DNA of 64,000 bases from CBDAPX01 sp965198725 (GCA_965198725.1 CBDAPX010000001.1:1302001-1366000); one strand, 5' to 3'; shown: positions 19,366-27,937, numbered from the stretch's first letter. Made by a program: numbers and translations. Notes: generated by a model not told the origin, from the letters alone.

Positions 19366-20208
19366 ATGAAATCGACACTTGTAATGATCTGCGCATTCGC
19401 ACTTGGCACCACTACGGGATTTGCCGACCCACAAGCCAACAAACAAATGGCCATTGCGGCAATGAATGAGGTTCTGGTTGGTCTGGACGTATCGAAAGTC
19501 GACACCTATTTTGCCGATCCATACATCCAACATAATCCTATTGCAGAGTCCGGTCTGGATTCACTTCGTGGTTTGATTGCCTACGCAAAAGACGGGCCCG
19601 GTTTTGGCCTAGAGACGGCGCGGGTCATCGGTGAAAGCGACATGGTGGTCATGCACAACGTCTGGGAGGGCTTTGGTCCCGGTCCGATGGTGGCATTCGA
19701 TGTGTTCCGATTTAATGAAGACGGTAAAATTGTCGAGCACTGGGACAGTCTTCAGCCTTTGGCAGATGCGCCTAACCCGTCGGGTCGGACACAAGTCGAC
19801 GGGGAAACGGAGATCGTCGATCTGGACAAAACGGCCGAAAACAAAGCCTTGGTCGCGGATTTCATCACCCGGGTTTTGATCAAGGGTGAGCAGGTTGATT
19901 TCACCGATTACGTCAACCCAAAAAAGTACTGGCAACATAATCCCCAGGTTGCTGATGGCCTCGATGGGCTTGGCGCTTTCCTTCAACAGCTGAGCGAACA
20001 AAATCTTGCGTTCTACTACACTCAAACGCCGATTTTGATTGCGGAAGTTAACTTTGTCTTTGCTGCATCCGAAGGCGTCTTTGGCGAAGTGCCGACCGCC
20101 TATTTCGATCTCTTCCGGCTCGAAGACGGTCGCATCGTCGAGCATTGGGACGTCATTTCCGATATGCCGTCAGGTGATCTTCCCAAAGGCTATCCGGGCA
20201 AGTTTTGA
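19366..20208 (+). CDS. Exported protein with two tandem SnoaL-like (NTF2-fold) domains
   Basis: A 280-residue protein with a signal peptide (MKSTLVMICAFALGTTTGFA, cleavage before DP). Two homologous SnoaL-like domains follow, each with an HNP motif (YIQHNPIA near residue 50; YWQHNPQVADG near residue 188) and ending in IVEHWD (about residues 122 and 257). This matches the COG4922-type predicted aldol-condensation or polyketide-cyclase-like proteins; the reaction is unknown. The ATG at 19366 is chosen because GGAG lies 8 bases upstream and the signal peptide begins there. It is followed 25 bases later by a small exported protein and is divergent from the LysR gene. Confidence 0.75.
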   Translation: MKSTLVMICAFALGTTTGFADPQANKQMAIAAMNEVLVGLDVSKVDTYFADPYIQHNPIAESGLDSLRGLIAYAKDGPGFGLETARVIGESDMVVMHNVWEGFGPGPMVAFDVFRFNEDGKIVEHWDSLQPLADAPNPSGRTQVDGETEIVDLDKTAENKALVADFITRVLIKGEQVDFTDYVNPKKYWQHNPQVADGLDGLGAFLQQLSEQNLAFYYTQTPILIAEVNFVFAASEGVFGEVPTAYFDLFRLEDGRIVEHWDVISDMPSGDLPKGYPGKF

Positions 20209-20233
20209 TAAAACCGATCGAAAGGAACAGAAG

Positions 20234-20593
20234 ATGATACGCGCATTTATTGCCGCACTTACACTTAGTCTGGGGGCTTCCATGTCACATGCAGAAGGCA
20301 CAGCAACTGTCGTTGAAATCGCAACGTTCGAACTCGCAGACGGGGTATCGGTCGAAGAGTTTGCTCAAGTGGACGCCCGCGTCGAAGCAGAGCACGTCAG
20401 CCAGCAGCCCGGGTTCGTTTCCCGCGAAACAGGTGCGACGGACAAAGGTTGGGTGGCAATCGTACACTGGGAAACCGCAGCAGATGCGCAGGCCTCAATG
20501 GACAGCTTTGCGAACGCACCTGCGGCTGCCGACTTCATGGGAACGATGAATGTCGAAACCATGCAGATGACACGCTACGATATTAACAAATGA
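20234..20593 (+). CDS. Small exported protein, dimeric alpha/beta-barrel (ABM-like) fold
   Basis: A 119-residue protein. The signal peptide is MIRAFIAALTLSLGASMSHA. The mature part runs VVEIATFELADGVSVEEFAQ, QPGFVSRETG, WVAIVHWETAADAQASMDSF and VETMQMTRYDI, a pattern of antibiotic-biosynthesis-monooxygenase-like ferredoxin-fold domains. AAAGGA lies 6 bases before the ATG. Close spacing to the SnoaL-like gene suggests one operon under the LysR regulator. The function is unknown; the fold assignment is moderate. Confidence 0.6.
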   Translation: MIRAFIAALTLSLGASMSHAEGTATVVEIATFELADGVSVEEFAQVDARVEAEHVSQQPGFVSRETGATDKGWVAIVHWETAADAQASMDSFANAPAAADFMGTMNVETMQMTRYDINK

Positions 20594-20620
20594 ACGTATG
20601 CTGCGCGGGTCAAACAGGCG

Positions 20621-21445
20621 CTAACTGTTGGGCCACAGCCGTGGGAAAAACGCGCCTTCTAGGCGGTCGCCTTCGCTGTACCCCGCGGCTTCAAAGAGGG
20701 CGCGTTCGTCTTTGGCCCAGTCGCCGCGATACCGGATCATGCCGTCCGGTGCGGTCATGCGCAGGGTAAAACGGCGCACGGTTTCCGTCGGCGTCACTGA
20801 CGACAAGCCCCCGTGCAGTGTGCGCATATCAAAATAGATGCAATCACCCAGTTCCAGATCCCATTGCAACAAATCATAGGCATCGGGGTTGGCATTCACA
20901 TCTGGCGGCGGGTGATACGTTTGCCCGGCGACTTCTTGGGGTTCAAAGCTTGGGTGCCCGTCCCCAAAGCGGACCCGCATAAAGAGTTTGTCCCAAAGAT
21001 GAGAGCCTTTCACAAAGGCAATCCCGTTTTCCTTGGTCACTGGTTCCAGCGGCAGCCAGAGCACGCACATCGTTCCGGTAAAATCGAAATAGGCCAGGTC
21101 CTGATGAAACGGCGGGCGCGAGGTGGACCCTGCTTCGCGCATAAACCAGTTGTCCATCACAAGGTTGATGCTGGGCGCATCCAGCAGATCAGCTGCGATC
21201 GGCGCACAGGGGGAATTGCGCACGAAATCCTCAAACTCCGGGATCTTGTTCCACGCCCAAAAGTCTTCGAGATAGGCGGGGGCATTGGGGTCTTTTGTGT
21301 GCCGTGCGAAATTGTCAGTCGGATTGGCAAGGTCGGCATCGATGCCGGCCCGCAACTTGTCCAGCCATTCGGCGGAGAATTGGTTTTTGAGCAGAACAGC
21401 GCCGTCGCGTTGAAAGGCGGCACGGTCTTTTTCACTTACGCGCAT
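20621..21445 (-). CDS. Phytanoyl-CoA dioxygenase (PhyH) family oxygenase
   Basis: A protein of 274 residues from the start at 21445, which has GGAG 6 bases upstream. The longer start at 21502 has its SD-like AAGG directly against the ATG and is less likely. The iron-binding HxD is in RPPFHQDLAYFD and the distal His is in MRTLHGGLS. The Arg of RRFTLRM fits 2-oxoglutarate binding. These enzymes are cytosolic Fe(II)/2OG hydroxylases; the substrate is not evident. It is transcribed with the upstream esterase. Confidence 0.85.
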   Translation of the reverse strand: MRVSEKDRAAFQRDGAVLLKNQFSAEWLDKLRAGIDADLANPTDNFARHTKDPNAPAYLEDFWAWNKIPEFEDFVRNSPCAPIAADLLDAPSINLVMDNWFMREAGSTSRPPFHQDLAYFDFTGTMCVLWLPLEPVTKENGIAFVKGSHLWDKLFMRVRFGDGHPSFEPQEVAGQTYHPPPDVNANPDAYDLLQWDLELGDCIYFDMRTLHGGLSSVTPTETVRRFTLRMTAPDGMIRYRGDWAKDERALFEAAGYSEGDRLEGAFFPRLWPNS

Positions 21446-21517
21446 AGGGCACTCCGGTGCTTGGATGCCCGAAGGTTGGCGCGAATTGGCGTGGGAATCC
21501 ATCCTTTCTTTGACGGA

Positions 21518-22534
21518 TCAACCGGCCATCACTTGCGCCATCCAGTCGGCCGCCGCCTGTCGGGCGGTCCGGCATTGCGGAATGACTTTGCCCAGCGACA
21601 TGACGGCATGGACCTGTCCGGGGAAATTCACCAATGCGACGTCGCTTAGCCGATCCGCATAAGACTGAGCATCATCCCAAAGCGGATCATGTCCGGCCGC
21701 AATGATCAGCGCGGGCGGGTTGCGGTCGAAATAGTCGGAAAAGAGCGGTGATACGCGCGGGACAAGGCGGTTCTGATCCGGCAACAGATATTGGTCGAGA
21801 AACCAGTTGATCCTTGTCAGTGGCAACAAAGGTTGGGTGGCCAGAGATTGCATGGACTGACTAATCAACCGTGCGTCTACCGCCGGGTAGATCAGCAATT
21901 GGCCTTTGGGCATTGGCAGGTGCCGCTCGGCCAGATCATGCATGAGCGCGGCAGTCAGGTTGGCGCCCGCACTGTCGCCCCCAATGATCAACTCTTCGGG
22001 GGGGATATGCAGCGGATGCTCGCCCAAGATCAGCATGCGGTAACAGGCCAACACATCATCCGGTGCGGCGGGAAAGGGATGTTCCGGGGCAAGCCGGTAT
22101 TCAAAGGACAAAACGCGCAGACCCGACATTTCTGCCAGTTCACCGCACAACCCGTCATGGCTGTCTGCGTTGCCCTGCACCCAGCCCCCGCCATGGAGGT
22201 ATAATAATGTGCCGCGCTGCCAATCCTTGGGTTTATAGACGCGAACAGGTCGGTCATCGACGGCACCGGGCAGCAGGATGTCTTTCTTTTTGACTGAACG
22301 CGGACAAGGCGTATCGAAAAGTTTAGCAAAGTTAACAGTGTCCTCGCGGCCTTTTAGCACATCATTGACTGACCCATCGCCTCGTACGGCAAACGCAAGC
22401 TCTGACAGAACATGTGCTTTTGCATCAATCGTGCGCCCGTCGATTTCGGGAAGGCGGTCACCATAGAGGCGTTCAACAAAAGCTTCTGGAAGCAGCAGTT
22501 TTGCGGCGGTCGTTGCAGTCTTCAGGGCGGACAC
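21518..22534 (-). CDS. Alpha/beta hydrolase, hormone-sensitive-lipase (HSL) family esterase
   Basis: A 338-residue protein. The oxyanion-hole motif HGGGWVQG lies near residue 114. The nucleophile elbow is GGDSAGANL near residue 185. The acid is in AAGHDPLWDD and the catalytic His in FPGQVHAVMS. These are typical of bacterial HSL-type carboxylesterases. It is located just upstream of the PhyH oxygenase on the same strand. The 207 bp upstream (22535-22741) hold no gene. Confidence 0.85.
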   Translation of the reverse strand: MSALKTATTAAKLLLPEAFVERLYGDRLPEIDGRTIDAKAHVLSELAFAVRGDGSVNDVLKGREDTVNFAKLFDTPCPRSVKKKDILLPGAVDDRPVRVYKPKDWQRGTLLYLHGGGWVQGNADSHDGLCGELAEMSGLRVLSFEYRLAPEHPFPAAPDDVLACYRMLILGEHPLHIPPEELIIGGDSAGANLTAALMHDLAERHLPMPKGQLLIYPAVDARLISQSMQSLATQPLLPLTRINWFLDQYLLPDQNRLVPRVSPLFSDYFDRNPPALIIAAGHDPLWDDAQSYADRLSDVALVNFPGQVHAVMSLGKVIPQCRTARQAAADWMAQVMAG

Positions 22535-22741
22535 CCAAAACTCCTGGGATCAAAACGAATGGGTCTTTCCGCGCCACTCTGCGCTGAAAGAATGTCGGAT
22601 GCATCAAGTTTTTCGCATGCGACAGGTCTAATTCGACCGCTCCAAAAATAAAGGTCTGCACAAAAGCGTTTGGCCAACCTGTCGCTGTCAGGTGTCGCGC
22701 GTTTTAATGGGTCAGAAGCCTGATTTAGGAAAACACGGCTT

Positions 22742-23182
22742 TCAACACACCGGTGTCGCCCCGATAAAACTTGCCACGTCGCCCATATGCTTGGGCAGAT
22801 CATCGTCGACATCGGCTGTGCGTGTTGCATAGAAAACATGCCGCGACGGCGGTGGTAGATTTTCAGACACCGTCAGCGCGGCTCGCGGGATGAATGCAAC
22901 GCTCAACCCGGGGCCATAGCTGGCTTTGGCGATGACCGGGTCTTTGCAATGCGGGCAAACCCCGCGCGCGATGTTGGGGAAGGGTTTATAGGTTCCAAAG
23001 GTGAGGGGAGTGTCACCGGTGATCGTGACATTGCGCAGCGGCGATACGGTGACATCCGCAAAAGGCTTTTGGTACACCTTCTGGCAGACCGAGCAATGAC
23101 AATAGAACGCGTCGGCAGGGCGTTTTGACAACGTGATCTTACAAGCGCCACAGCTGCATTGCGCGGTCATGGGGTGTGTCAT
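22742..23182 (-). CDS. GFA (glutathione-dependent formaldehyde-activating enzyme-like) family protein
   Basis: A 146-residue zinc-binding protein with CSCGACK at residues 9-15, CHCSVCQ near residue 30 and CPHCKDP near residue 77, the three Cys clusters of the GFA/CENP-V fold. AAAGGA lies 8 bases before the ATG at 23182. Most family members are not formaldehyde-related despite the name, so no specific reaction is assigned. It is divergent from rpmC across 223 bp. Confidence 0.85.
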   Translation of the reverse strand: MTHPMTAQCSCGACKITLSKRPADAFYCHCSVCQKVYQKPFADVTVSPLRNVTITGDTPLTFGTYKPFPNIARGVCPHCKDPVIAKASYGPGLSVAFIPRAALTVSENLPPPSRHVFYATRTADVDDDLPKHMGDVASFIGATPVC

Positions 23183-23405
23183 GCTGAAATCCTTTCCTCA
23201 GCCCCCACAAGGATAGCGCAGTTTTTGACGTGGCGGAAATCACCAGGTGCGCCGCATCTCTTTGCGCGGCCTGCGGGTTTTCCCATAAAAGACTTGCCAA
23301 CATGTCCGATAGGGCGTATGCGAGCCGCCTATTCACCCACTCCACCGGAATCAGGGTCACCCAAACAATGGGGCCTCCCGGTGATGTTGAAAAAGGAAAA
23401 AGGCG

Positions 23406-23606
23406 ATGAACGCCCAAGAACTACGTGACAAGACGCCGGATCAACTGCGTGATGATCTGGCTGCACTCAAGAAAGAAGCCTTCAACCTGCGCTTTCAGCA
23501 GGCGACCGGCCAACTCGAAAACACCGCTCGGATGAAAACCGTACGTCGTGACGTTGCACGCGTGCGCACCATCCTGAACGAAAAAGCCCAAGCGGCCGCT
23601 GAATAA
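23406..23606 (+). CDS. rpmC: 50S ribosomal protein L29
   Basis: A 66-residue L29: NAQELRDKTPDQLRDDLAALKKEAFNLRFQQATGQL, then VRRDVARVRTIL. It sits at the tunnel exit and binds SRP and trigger factor. It restarts the ribosomal cluster after an 8.4-kb accessory island, so the 223 bp before it (23183-23405) should hold a promoter. Confidence 0.97.
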   Translation: MNAQELRDKTPDQLRDDLAALKKEAFNLRFQQATGQLENTARMKTVRRDVARVRTILNEKAQAAAE

Positions 23607-23618
23607 GGAGCCAGACAG

Positions 23619-23849
23619 ATGCCCAAACGTATTCTTCAAGGCACCGTGACCAGCGACGCCAATGCACAGACCGTAACCGTTTCGGTGGAACGCCGTTTTA
23701 CGCATCCGGTTCTGAAAAAGACCATCCGTAAGTCCAAGAAGTACCGGGCTCACGATGAGAACAACACCTACAAGGTGGGTGACGCGGTTCGCATCATCGA
23801 ATGCGCACCAAAGTCGAAGACCAAGCGCTGGGAGGTTCTGGAGGCGTAA
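23619..23849 (+). CDS. rpsQ: 30S ribosomal protein S17
   Basis: A 76-residue S17 of the OB fold: KRILQGTVTSDANAQTVTVSVERRFTHPVLKKTIRKSKKYRAHD. It is a primary 16S rRNA binder. It follows rpmC by 12 bases. Confidence 0.97.
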   Translation: MPKRILQGTVTSDANAQTVTVSVERRFTHPVLKKTIRKSKKYRAHDENNTYKVGDAVRIIECAPKSKTKRWEVLEA

Positions 23850-23927
23850 GCCGACAGAGCCTTTTCAGTTTAATCGAAACCCTGGGGGAGCAAACAAGAA
23901 AAGCCCCCAAAGGTCGGGAGAAACCAC

Positions 23928-24296
23928 ATGATCCAGATGCAGACCAATCTGGATGTTGCTGACAACTCTGGCGCCCGCCGAGTTCAGTGCATCAAGGTCC
24001 TGGGTGGTTCCAAACGGAAATACGCGAGCGTTGGTGACATCATCGTCGTATCCGTCAAAGAAGCCATCCCGCGGGGCCGCGTGAAAAAGGGTGACGTCCG
24101 TAAGGCCGTCGTCGTACGCACCGCCAAAGAAGTTCGCCGTGAAGACGGCACCGCGATCCGTTTTGATCGCAACGCAGCTGTTATCCTGAACAACAACAAC
24201 GAGCCGGTCGGTACCCGTATCTTTGGCCCGGTTGTTCGTGAGCTGCGCGCCAAGAACTTCATGAAAATCATCTCGCTCGCCCCGGAGGTGCTGTAA
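23928..24296 (+). CDS. rplN: 50S ribosomal protein L14
   Basis: A 122-residue L14 with the start MIQMQTNLDVADNSGARRVQCIKVLGGSKR, the central VRTAKEVRREDGTAIRFDRNAAVI and the end MKIISLAPEVL. It lies at the subunit interface. It follows rpsQ after 78 bp that contain no other gene. Confidence 0.98.
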   Translation: MIQMQTNLDVADNSGARRVQCIKVLGGSKRKYASVGDIIVVSVKEAIPRGRVKKGDVRKAVVVRTAKEVRREDGTAIRFDRNAAVILNNNNEPVGTRIFGPVVRELRAKNFMKIISLAPEVL

Positions 24297-24297
24297 G

Positions 24298-24609
24298 ATG
24301 GCTGCTAAATTGAAAAAAGGCGACAAGGTCGTCGTTTTGGCCGGTAAGGACAAAGGCAAAGAGGGCACGATTTCGTCGGTAGACCCGAAAGCCAACAAAG
24401 CCGTTGTTGATGGTATCAACATGGCGATCCGCCACACCCGTCAGACCCAGAACACCCAAGGTGGCCGCTTGCCAAAGGCAATGCCGGTCGACCTGTCGAA
24501 CCTGGCTCTGCTTGACGCAAACGGCAAAGCGACCCGCGTCGGCTTCCGCATGGAAGGTGACAAGAAGGTCCGTTTCGCCAAGACCACAGGGGACGTGATC
24601 GATGCTTGA
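24298..24609 (+). CDS. rplX: 50S ribosomal protein L24
   Basis: A 103-residue L24 with the KOW motif (KKGDKVVVLAGKDKGKEGTI, residues 6-25). It is an assembly initiator of the large subunit. Its end overlaps rplE by 8 bases. Confidence 0.98.
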   Translation: MAAKLKKGDKVVVLAGKDKGKEGTISSVDPKANKAVVDGINMAIRHTRQTQNTQGGRLPKAMPVDLSNLALLDANGKATRVGFRMEGDKKVRFAKTTGDVIDA

Positions 24610-25162
24610 TGCTGCAACTTACACCCCGCGTCTGAAAGCTCAGTACGCTGACCAGATCCGCGCCGCTCTGAAAGAAGAGTTTGACTACAAGAACGACATG
24701 ATGCTGCCAAAGCTGGAAAAGATCGTTCTGAACATCGGCTGTGGCGCTGAAGCGGTCAAAGACAGCAAGAAGGCGAAATCGGCGCAGGAAGACCTGACCA
24801 AGATCGCCGGTCAAAAGGCTGTACTGACCAAGGCAAAGAAATCCATCGCGGGTTTCCGTGTTCGTGAAGACATGCCGCTGGGCGCGAAAGTGACCCTGCG
24901 CGGTGACCGGATGTACGAATTCCTCGACCGTCTGATCACCATCGCGATGCCTCGCATCCGTGACTTCCGCGGCGTGAAGCCGTCCTTTGATGGTCGTGGC
25001 AACTTTGCCATGGGCATGAAGGAACACATCGTCTTCCCTGAAATCGACTTCGACAAGGTCGACGAGGTTTGGGGCCTGGACATCATTATTGCCACCACAG
25101 CGAACACCGACGCTGAAGCCAAGGCTTTGTTGAAGCACTTCAACATGCCGTTCAACGCTTAA
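24602..25162 (+). CDS. rplE: 50S ribosomal protein L5
   Basis: A 186-residue L5 with EKIVLNIGCGAEAVKDSKK, KAKKSIAGFRVREDMPLGAKVTLRG-type central region and the C-terminal GLDIIIATTANTDAEAKALL. It contacts 5S rRNA and the P-site tRNA. Confidence 0.98.
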   Translation: MLDAATYTPRLKAQYADQIRAALKEEFDYKNDMMLPKLEKIVLNIGCGAEAVKDSKKAKSAQEDLTKIAGQKAVLTKAKKSIAGFRVREDMPLGAKVTLRGDRMYEFLDRLITIAMPRIRDFRGVKPSFDGRGNFAMGMKEHIVFPEIDFDKVDEVWGLDIIIATTANTDAEAKALLKHFNMPFNA

Positions 25163-25182
25163 GCGCGGGAAGGATCAGAGAC

Positions 25183-25488
25183 ATGGCTAAGAAAAGCATG
25201 ATCGCACGCGAGAAAAAGCGCGAACGCCTGGTTGCAAAATATGCTGCCAAGCGTGCCGAGCTCAAAGAGATCGCGAATGACGAAAGCCGCCCGATGGAAG
25301 AGCGTTTCAAAGCGCGTCTGAAACTGGCGAAACTGCCGCGCAACAGCTCGGCGACCCGGCTGCACAACCGTTGCCAGCTGACCGGTCGTCCGCACGCGTA
25401 CTATCGCAAGCTGAAAGTGTCGCGGATTGCACTGCGGGAACTGGGCTCGAACGGCCAGATCCCCGGTTTGGTTAAATCGAGCTGGTAA
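25183..25488 (+). CDS. rpsN: 30S ribosomal protein S14 (zinc-free form)
   Basis: A 101-residue S14 with the C-terminal RNRCQLTGRPHAYYRKLKVSR pattern (here HNRCQLTGRPHAYYRK). It lacks the paired CxxC motifs of the short zinc form, as usual for Proteobacteria. Confidence 0.98.
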   Translation: MAKKSMIAREKKRERLVAKYAAKRAELKEIANDESRPMEERFKARLKLAKLPRNSSATRLHNRCQLTGRPHAYYRKLKVSRIALRELGSNGQIPGLVKSSW

Positions 25489-25500
25489 GGAGGGCTTGAG

Positions 25501-25893
25501 ATGAACGATCCAATCGGCGATATGCTCACCCGTATCCGCAACGCACAGATGCGCGGCAAAAGCACAGTGATGACCCCCGGGTCGAAACTGCGCGGCTGGG
25601 TTCTGGACGTGCTGGCGGACGAAGGTTACATCCGCGGCTACGAAGCCGTGACCGGTGAAAACGGTCACCCGGCTATCGAAATCAGCCTGAAATACTACGA
25701 AGGCGTCCCTGTTATTCGCGAACTGAAGCGGGTCTCTAAACCCGGTCGTCGCGTGTACATGAACGTCAAAGACATCCCGCAGGTCCGTCAGGGTCTGGGT
25801 GTGTCGATTGTCAGCACATCTAAAGGTGTGATGTCGGACGCAAACGCACGCTCCAACAATGTTGGCGGCGAAGTGCTTTGCACCGTCTTCTAA
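25501..25893 (+). CDS. rpsH: 30S ribosomal protein S8
   Basis: A 130-residue S8: MNDPIGDMLTRIRNAQMRGK at the start and STSKGVMSDANARSNNVGGEVLC at the end. It binds the central domain of 16S rRNA and, in E. coli, represses spc translation; whether it does so here was not determined. Confidence 0.98.
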   Translation: MNDPIGDMLTRIRNAQMRGKSTVMTPGSKLRGWVLDVLADEGYIRGYEAVTGENGHPAIEISLKYYEGVPVIRELKRVSKPGRRVYMNVKDIPQVRQGLGVSIVSTSKGVMSDANARSNNVGGEVLCTVF

Positions 25894-25903
25894 GGAGTGT
25901 CTG

Positions 25904-26437
25904 ATGTCTCGTATTGGTAAAAAACCGGTCGAGCTGCCCAGCGGCGTTACCGCCTCTGTGTCGGGTCAGACCATCGAAGTGAAGGGTCCGAAAGGCACCC
26001 GTTCTTTCAGTGCGACAGATGATGTCACGTTGACGGTTGAGGACAACCAGGTTCTCATCTCGCCGCGCGGCATGTCCAAACGGGCGCGCCAGCAGTGGGG
26101 CATGAGCCGCACAATGGTTGCGAACCTGATCACCGGCGTGACCCAGGGCTTTAAGAAAGAGCTGGAAATCCAAGGTGTTGGTTACCGGGCACAGATGCAG
26201 GGCAACACCCTGAAGCTGAACCTGGGCCTGAGCCACGACGTGGATTACACCGCACCAGACGGCGTGACCATCACCGCACCGAAACAGACCGAGATCGTGG
26301 TTGAAGGTATCGACGAACAGGCCGTTGGCCAGGTCGCCGCCGAGATCCGCGCATGGCGGAAGCCAGAGCCGTATAAAGGCAAAGGCATCCGTTACAAAGG
26401 TGAATTCATCTTCCGCAAGGAAGGGAAGAAGAAGTAA
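25904..26437 (+). CDS. rplF: 50S ribosomal protein L6
   Basis: A 177-residue L6 from MSRIGKKPVELPSGV, with GYRAQMQGNTLKLNLGLSHDV and the end KGKGIRYKGEFIFRKEGKKK. The ATG at 25904 follows GGAG; residues upstream of it are not L6. Confidence 0.98.
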   Translation: MSRIGKKPVELPSGVTASVSGQTIEVKGPKGTRSFSATDDVTLTVEDNQVLISPRGMSKRARQQWGMSRTMVANLITGVTQGFKKELEIQGVGYRAQMQGNTLKLNLGLSHDVDYTAPDGVTITAPKQTEIVVEGIDEQAVGQVAAEIRAWRKPEPYKGKGIRYKGEFIFRKEGKKK

Positions 26438-26448
26438 GGACGCTAGAT

Positions 26449-26808
26449 ATGGCTAACAGCAAACGTACCCTGTTTCTGAAGCGCCGCCTGCGCGTTCGGA
26501 ACAAGCTTCGCAAAGTGAACGCCGGCCGCGCGCGGTTGTCGGTTCACCGGTCGAACAAAAACATCAGCGTCCAGCTGATCGACGATGTGAACGGTGTCAC
26601 TTTGGCATCCGCTTCGACATTGGAAAAAGATCTGGGCGTTGTCGGCAAAAACAACATCGAAGCAGCCACCAAGGTGGGTTCGGCCATTGCCGAGCGTGCC
26701 AAAGCGGCCGGTGTTGAAGAGGCATATTTTGACCGTGGTGGGTTCCTCTTCCACGGCAAAGTCAAAGCCGTTGCAGATGCAGCCCGTGAAGGCGGTCTGA
26801 AAATCTAA
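26449..26808 (+). CDS. rplR: 50S ribosomal protein L18
   Basis: A 119-residue L18 with RLRVRNKLRKVNAGRARLSVHRSNKNI-type start and the end YFDRGGFLFHGKVKAVADAAREGGLKI. It binds 5S rRNA. It is followed by a hairpin and a 137-bp gap before rpsE, longer than the other gaps in this block. Confidence 0.98.
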   Translation: MANSKRTLFLKRRLRVRNKLRKVNAGRARLSVHRSNKNISVQLIDDVNGVTLASASTLEKDLGVVGKNNIEAATKVGSAIAERAKAAGVEEAYFDRGGFLFHGKVKAVADAAREGGLKI

Positions 26809-26814
26809 GGTCAT

Positions 26815-26835
26815 GGTGGGCAGTTTTTGCCCACC
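26815..26835 (+). promoter_or_regulatory. RNA hairpin between rplR and rpsE
   Basis: A perfect 8-bp stem GGTGGGCA/TGCCCACC, identical to the stem after rplP (15022-15040), with a 5-base loop GTTTT. There is no 3' T run. It could lower downstream transcription or stabilise the upstream message. Confidence 0.55.
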
Positions 26836-26945
26836 GTTCACCAAAACCGCAGGCGGGATGTCTCGCCTCGATGATCGGGGGGCCACATCTGGCTCACTGC
26901 GATTGAACAAACGGCGCGTTGCGCCAGAAAACAAAAGGATGCCAA

Positions 26946-27515
26946 ATGGCAGAACGTGAAAACCGCCGGCCGCGTCGCGATCGCGAAGAAGCGCCGGAAT
27001 TTGCAGATCGCTTGGTGGCGATCAACCGTGTGTCGAAAACCGTGAAAGGTGGTAAGCGTTTTGGCTTTGCCGCGCTTGTCGTTGTTGGTGACCAGAAAGG
27101 CCGCGTTGGCTTTGGCAAAGGTAAAGCCAAAGAGGTGCCTGAGGCGATCCGCAAGGCAACCGAACAAGCCAAGCGTCAGATGATCCGCGTTCAGCTACGC
27201 GAAGGCCGCACGCTGCACCACGACATCGAAGGTCGTCACGGCGCCGGTAAAGTGGTCATGCGCACCGCACCGGAAGGAACCGGGATTATCGCCGGTGGTC
27301 CGATGCGGGCCGTGTTCGAGATGCTGGGCGTAAAAGACGTTGTTTCCAAGTCGATCGGCTCGCAAAACCCGTACAACATGATCCGTGCGACCATGAACGG
27401 TCTGAGCAAAGAGCAATCGCCGCGTTCGGTTGCAGCCCGTCGTGGCAAAAAGGTTGCTGATATCCTGAAAAAGGATGAGGCACCGGCCGCCGCGCCCGAA
27501 GCCGCAGACGCGTAA
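26946..27515 (+). CDS. rpsE: 30S ribosomal protein S5
   Basis: A 189-residue S5. The double-stranded RNA-binding-like domain (FADRLVAINRVSKTVKGGKRFGF) and the domain with GRHGAGKVVMRTAPEGTGIIAGGPMRAV are clear. The start at 26946 has AAGGA 8 bases upstream; earlier in-frame residues are spurious. The C-terminal tail is Ala/Glu-rich, as in relatives. Confidence 0.97.
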   Translation: MAERENRRPRRDREEAPEFADRLVAINRVSKTVKGGKRFGFAALVVVGDQKGRVGFGKGKAKEVPEAIRKATEQAKRQMIRVQLREGRTLHHDIEGRHGAGKVVMRTAPEGTGIIAGGPMRAVFEMLGVKDVVSKSIGSQNPYNMIRATMNGLSKEQSPRSVAARRGKKVADILKKDEAPAAAPEAADA

Positions 27516-27527
27516 GGAGACGAGCTC

Positions 27528-27716
27528 ATGGCAAAAACCATCGTCGTAAAGCAGATCGGCTCGCCGATTCGTCGCCCTCAAGACCAGCGTGCCACGCTGA
27601 TCGGTCTGGGCCTCAACAAGATGCACAAAACCCGTGAACTGGAAGACACGCCTTCGGTTCGCGGCATGATCCGCAAGATCCCGCATCTGGTCGAGATTGT
27701 CGAAGAGCGCGACTAA
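27528..27716 (+). CDS. rpmD: 50S ribosomal protein L30
   Basis: A 62-residue L30: KTIVVKQIGSPIRRPQDQRATLIGLGLNKMHKTRELEDTPSVRGMI. It ends the block; a strong terminator follows within 30 bases, so rplO is not co-transcribed from here. Confidence 0.97.
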   Translation: MAKTIVVKQIGSPIRRPQDQRATLIGLGLNKMHKTRELEDTPSVRGMIRKIPHLVEIVEERD

Positions 27717-27744
27717 GTCGTTTTTCGCAACCGAGATTCAAAAG

Positions 27745-27771
27745 CGCCCCCTCTTTCGGGGGCGTTTTTTT
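27745..27771 (+). terminator. Rho-independent terminator after rpmD
   Basis: Stem CGCCCCC/GGGGGCG (27745-27751 with 27758-27764), a 6-base loop, then seven T. It ends the rpmC-rpmD transcription unit. Confidence 0.9.
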
Positions 27772-27937
27772 ATGTGCTGCGCTGGGTTGTTGCCTATGCT
27801 GCAGGTGCATAACGGACAGACGGAAACGTTGGTTGTTAGCGCCAACATGCAGGCCTATCTACCGACTTGTTAGAGACAAGAACACACAAACAAGGGGCCG
27901 CGGAAAATCGTCCCGGCCAAGAGAAAGGACCTAAAAT

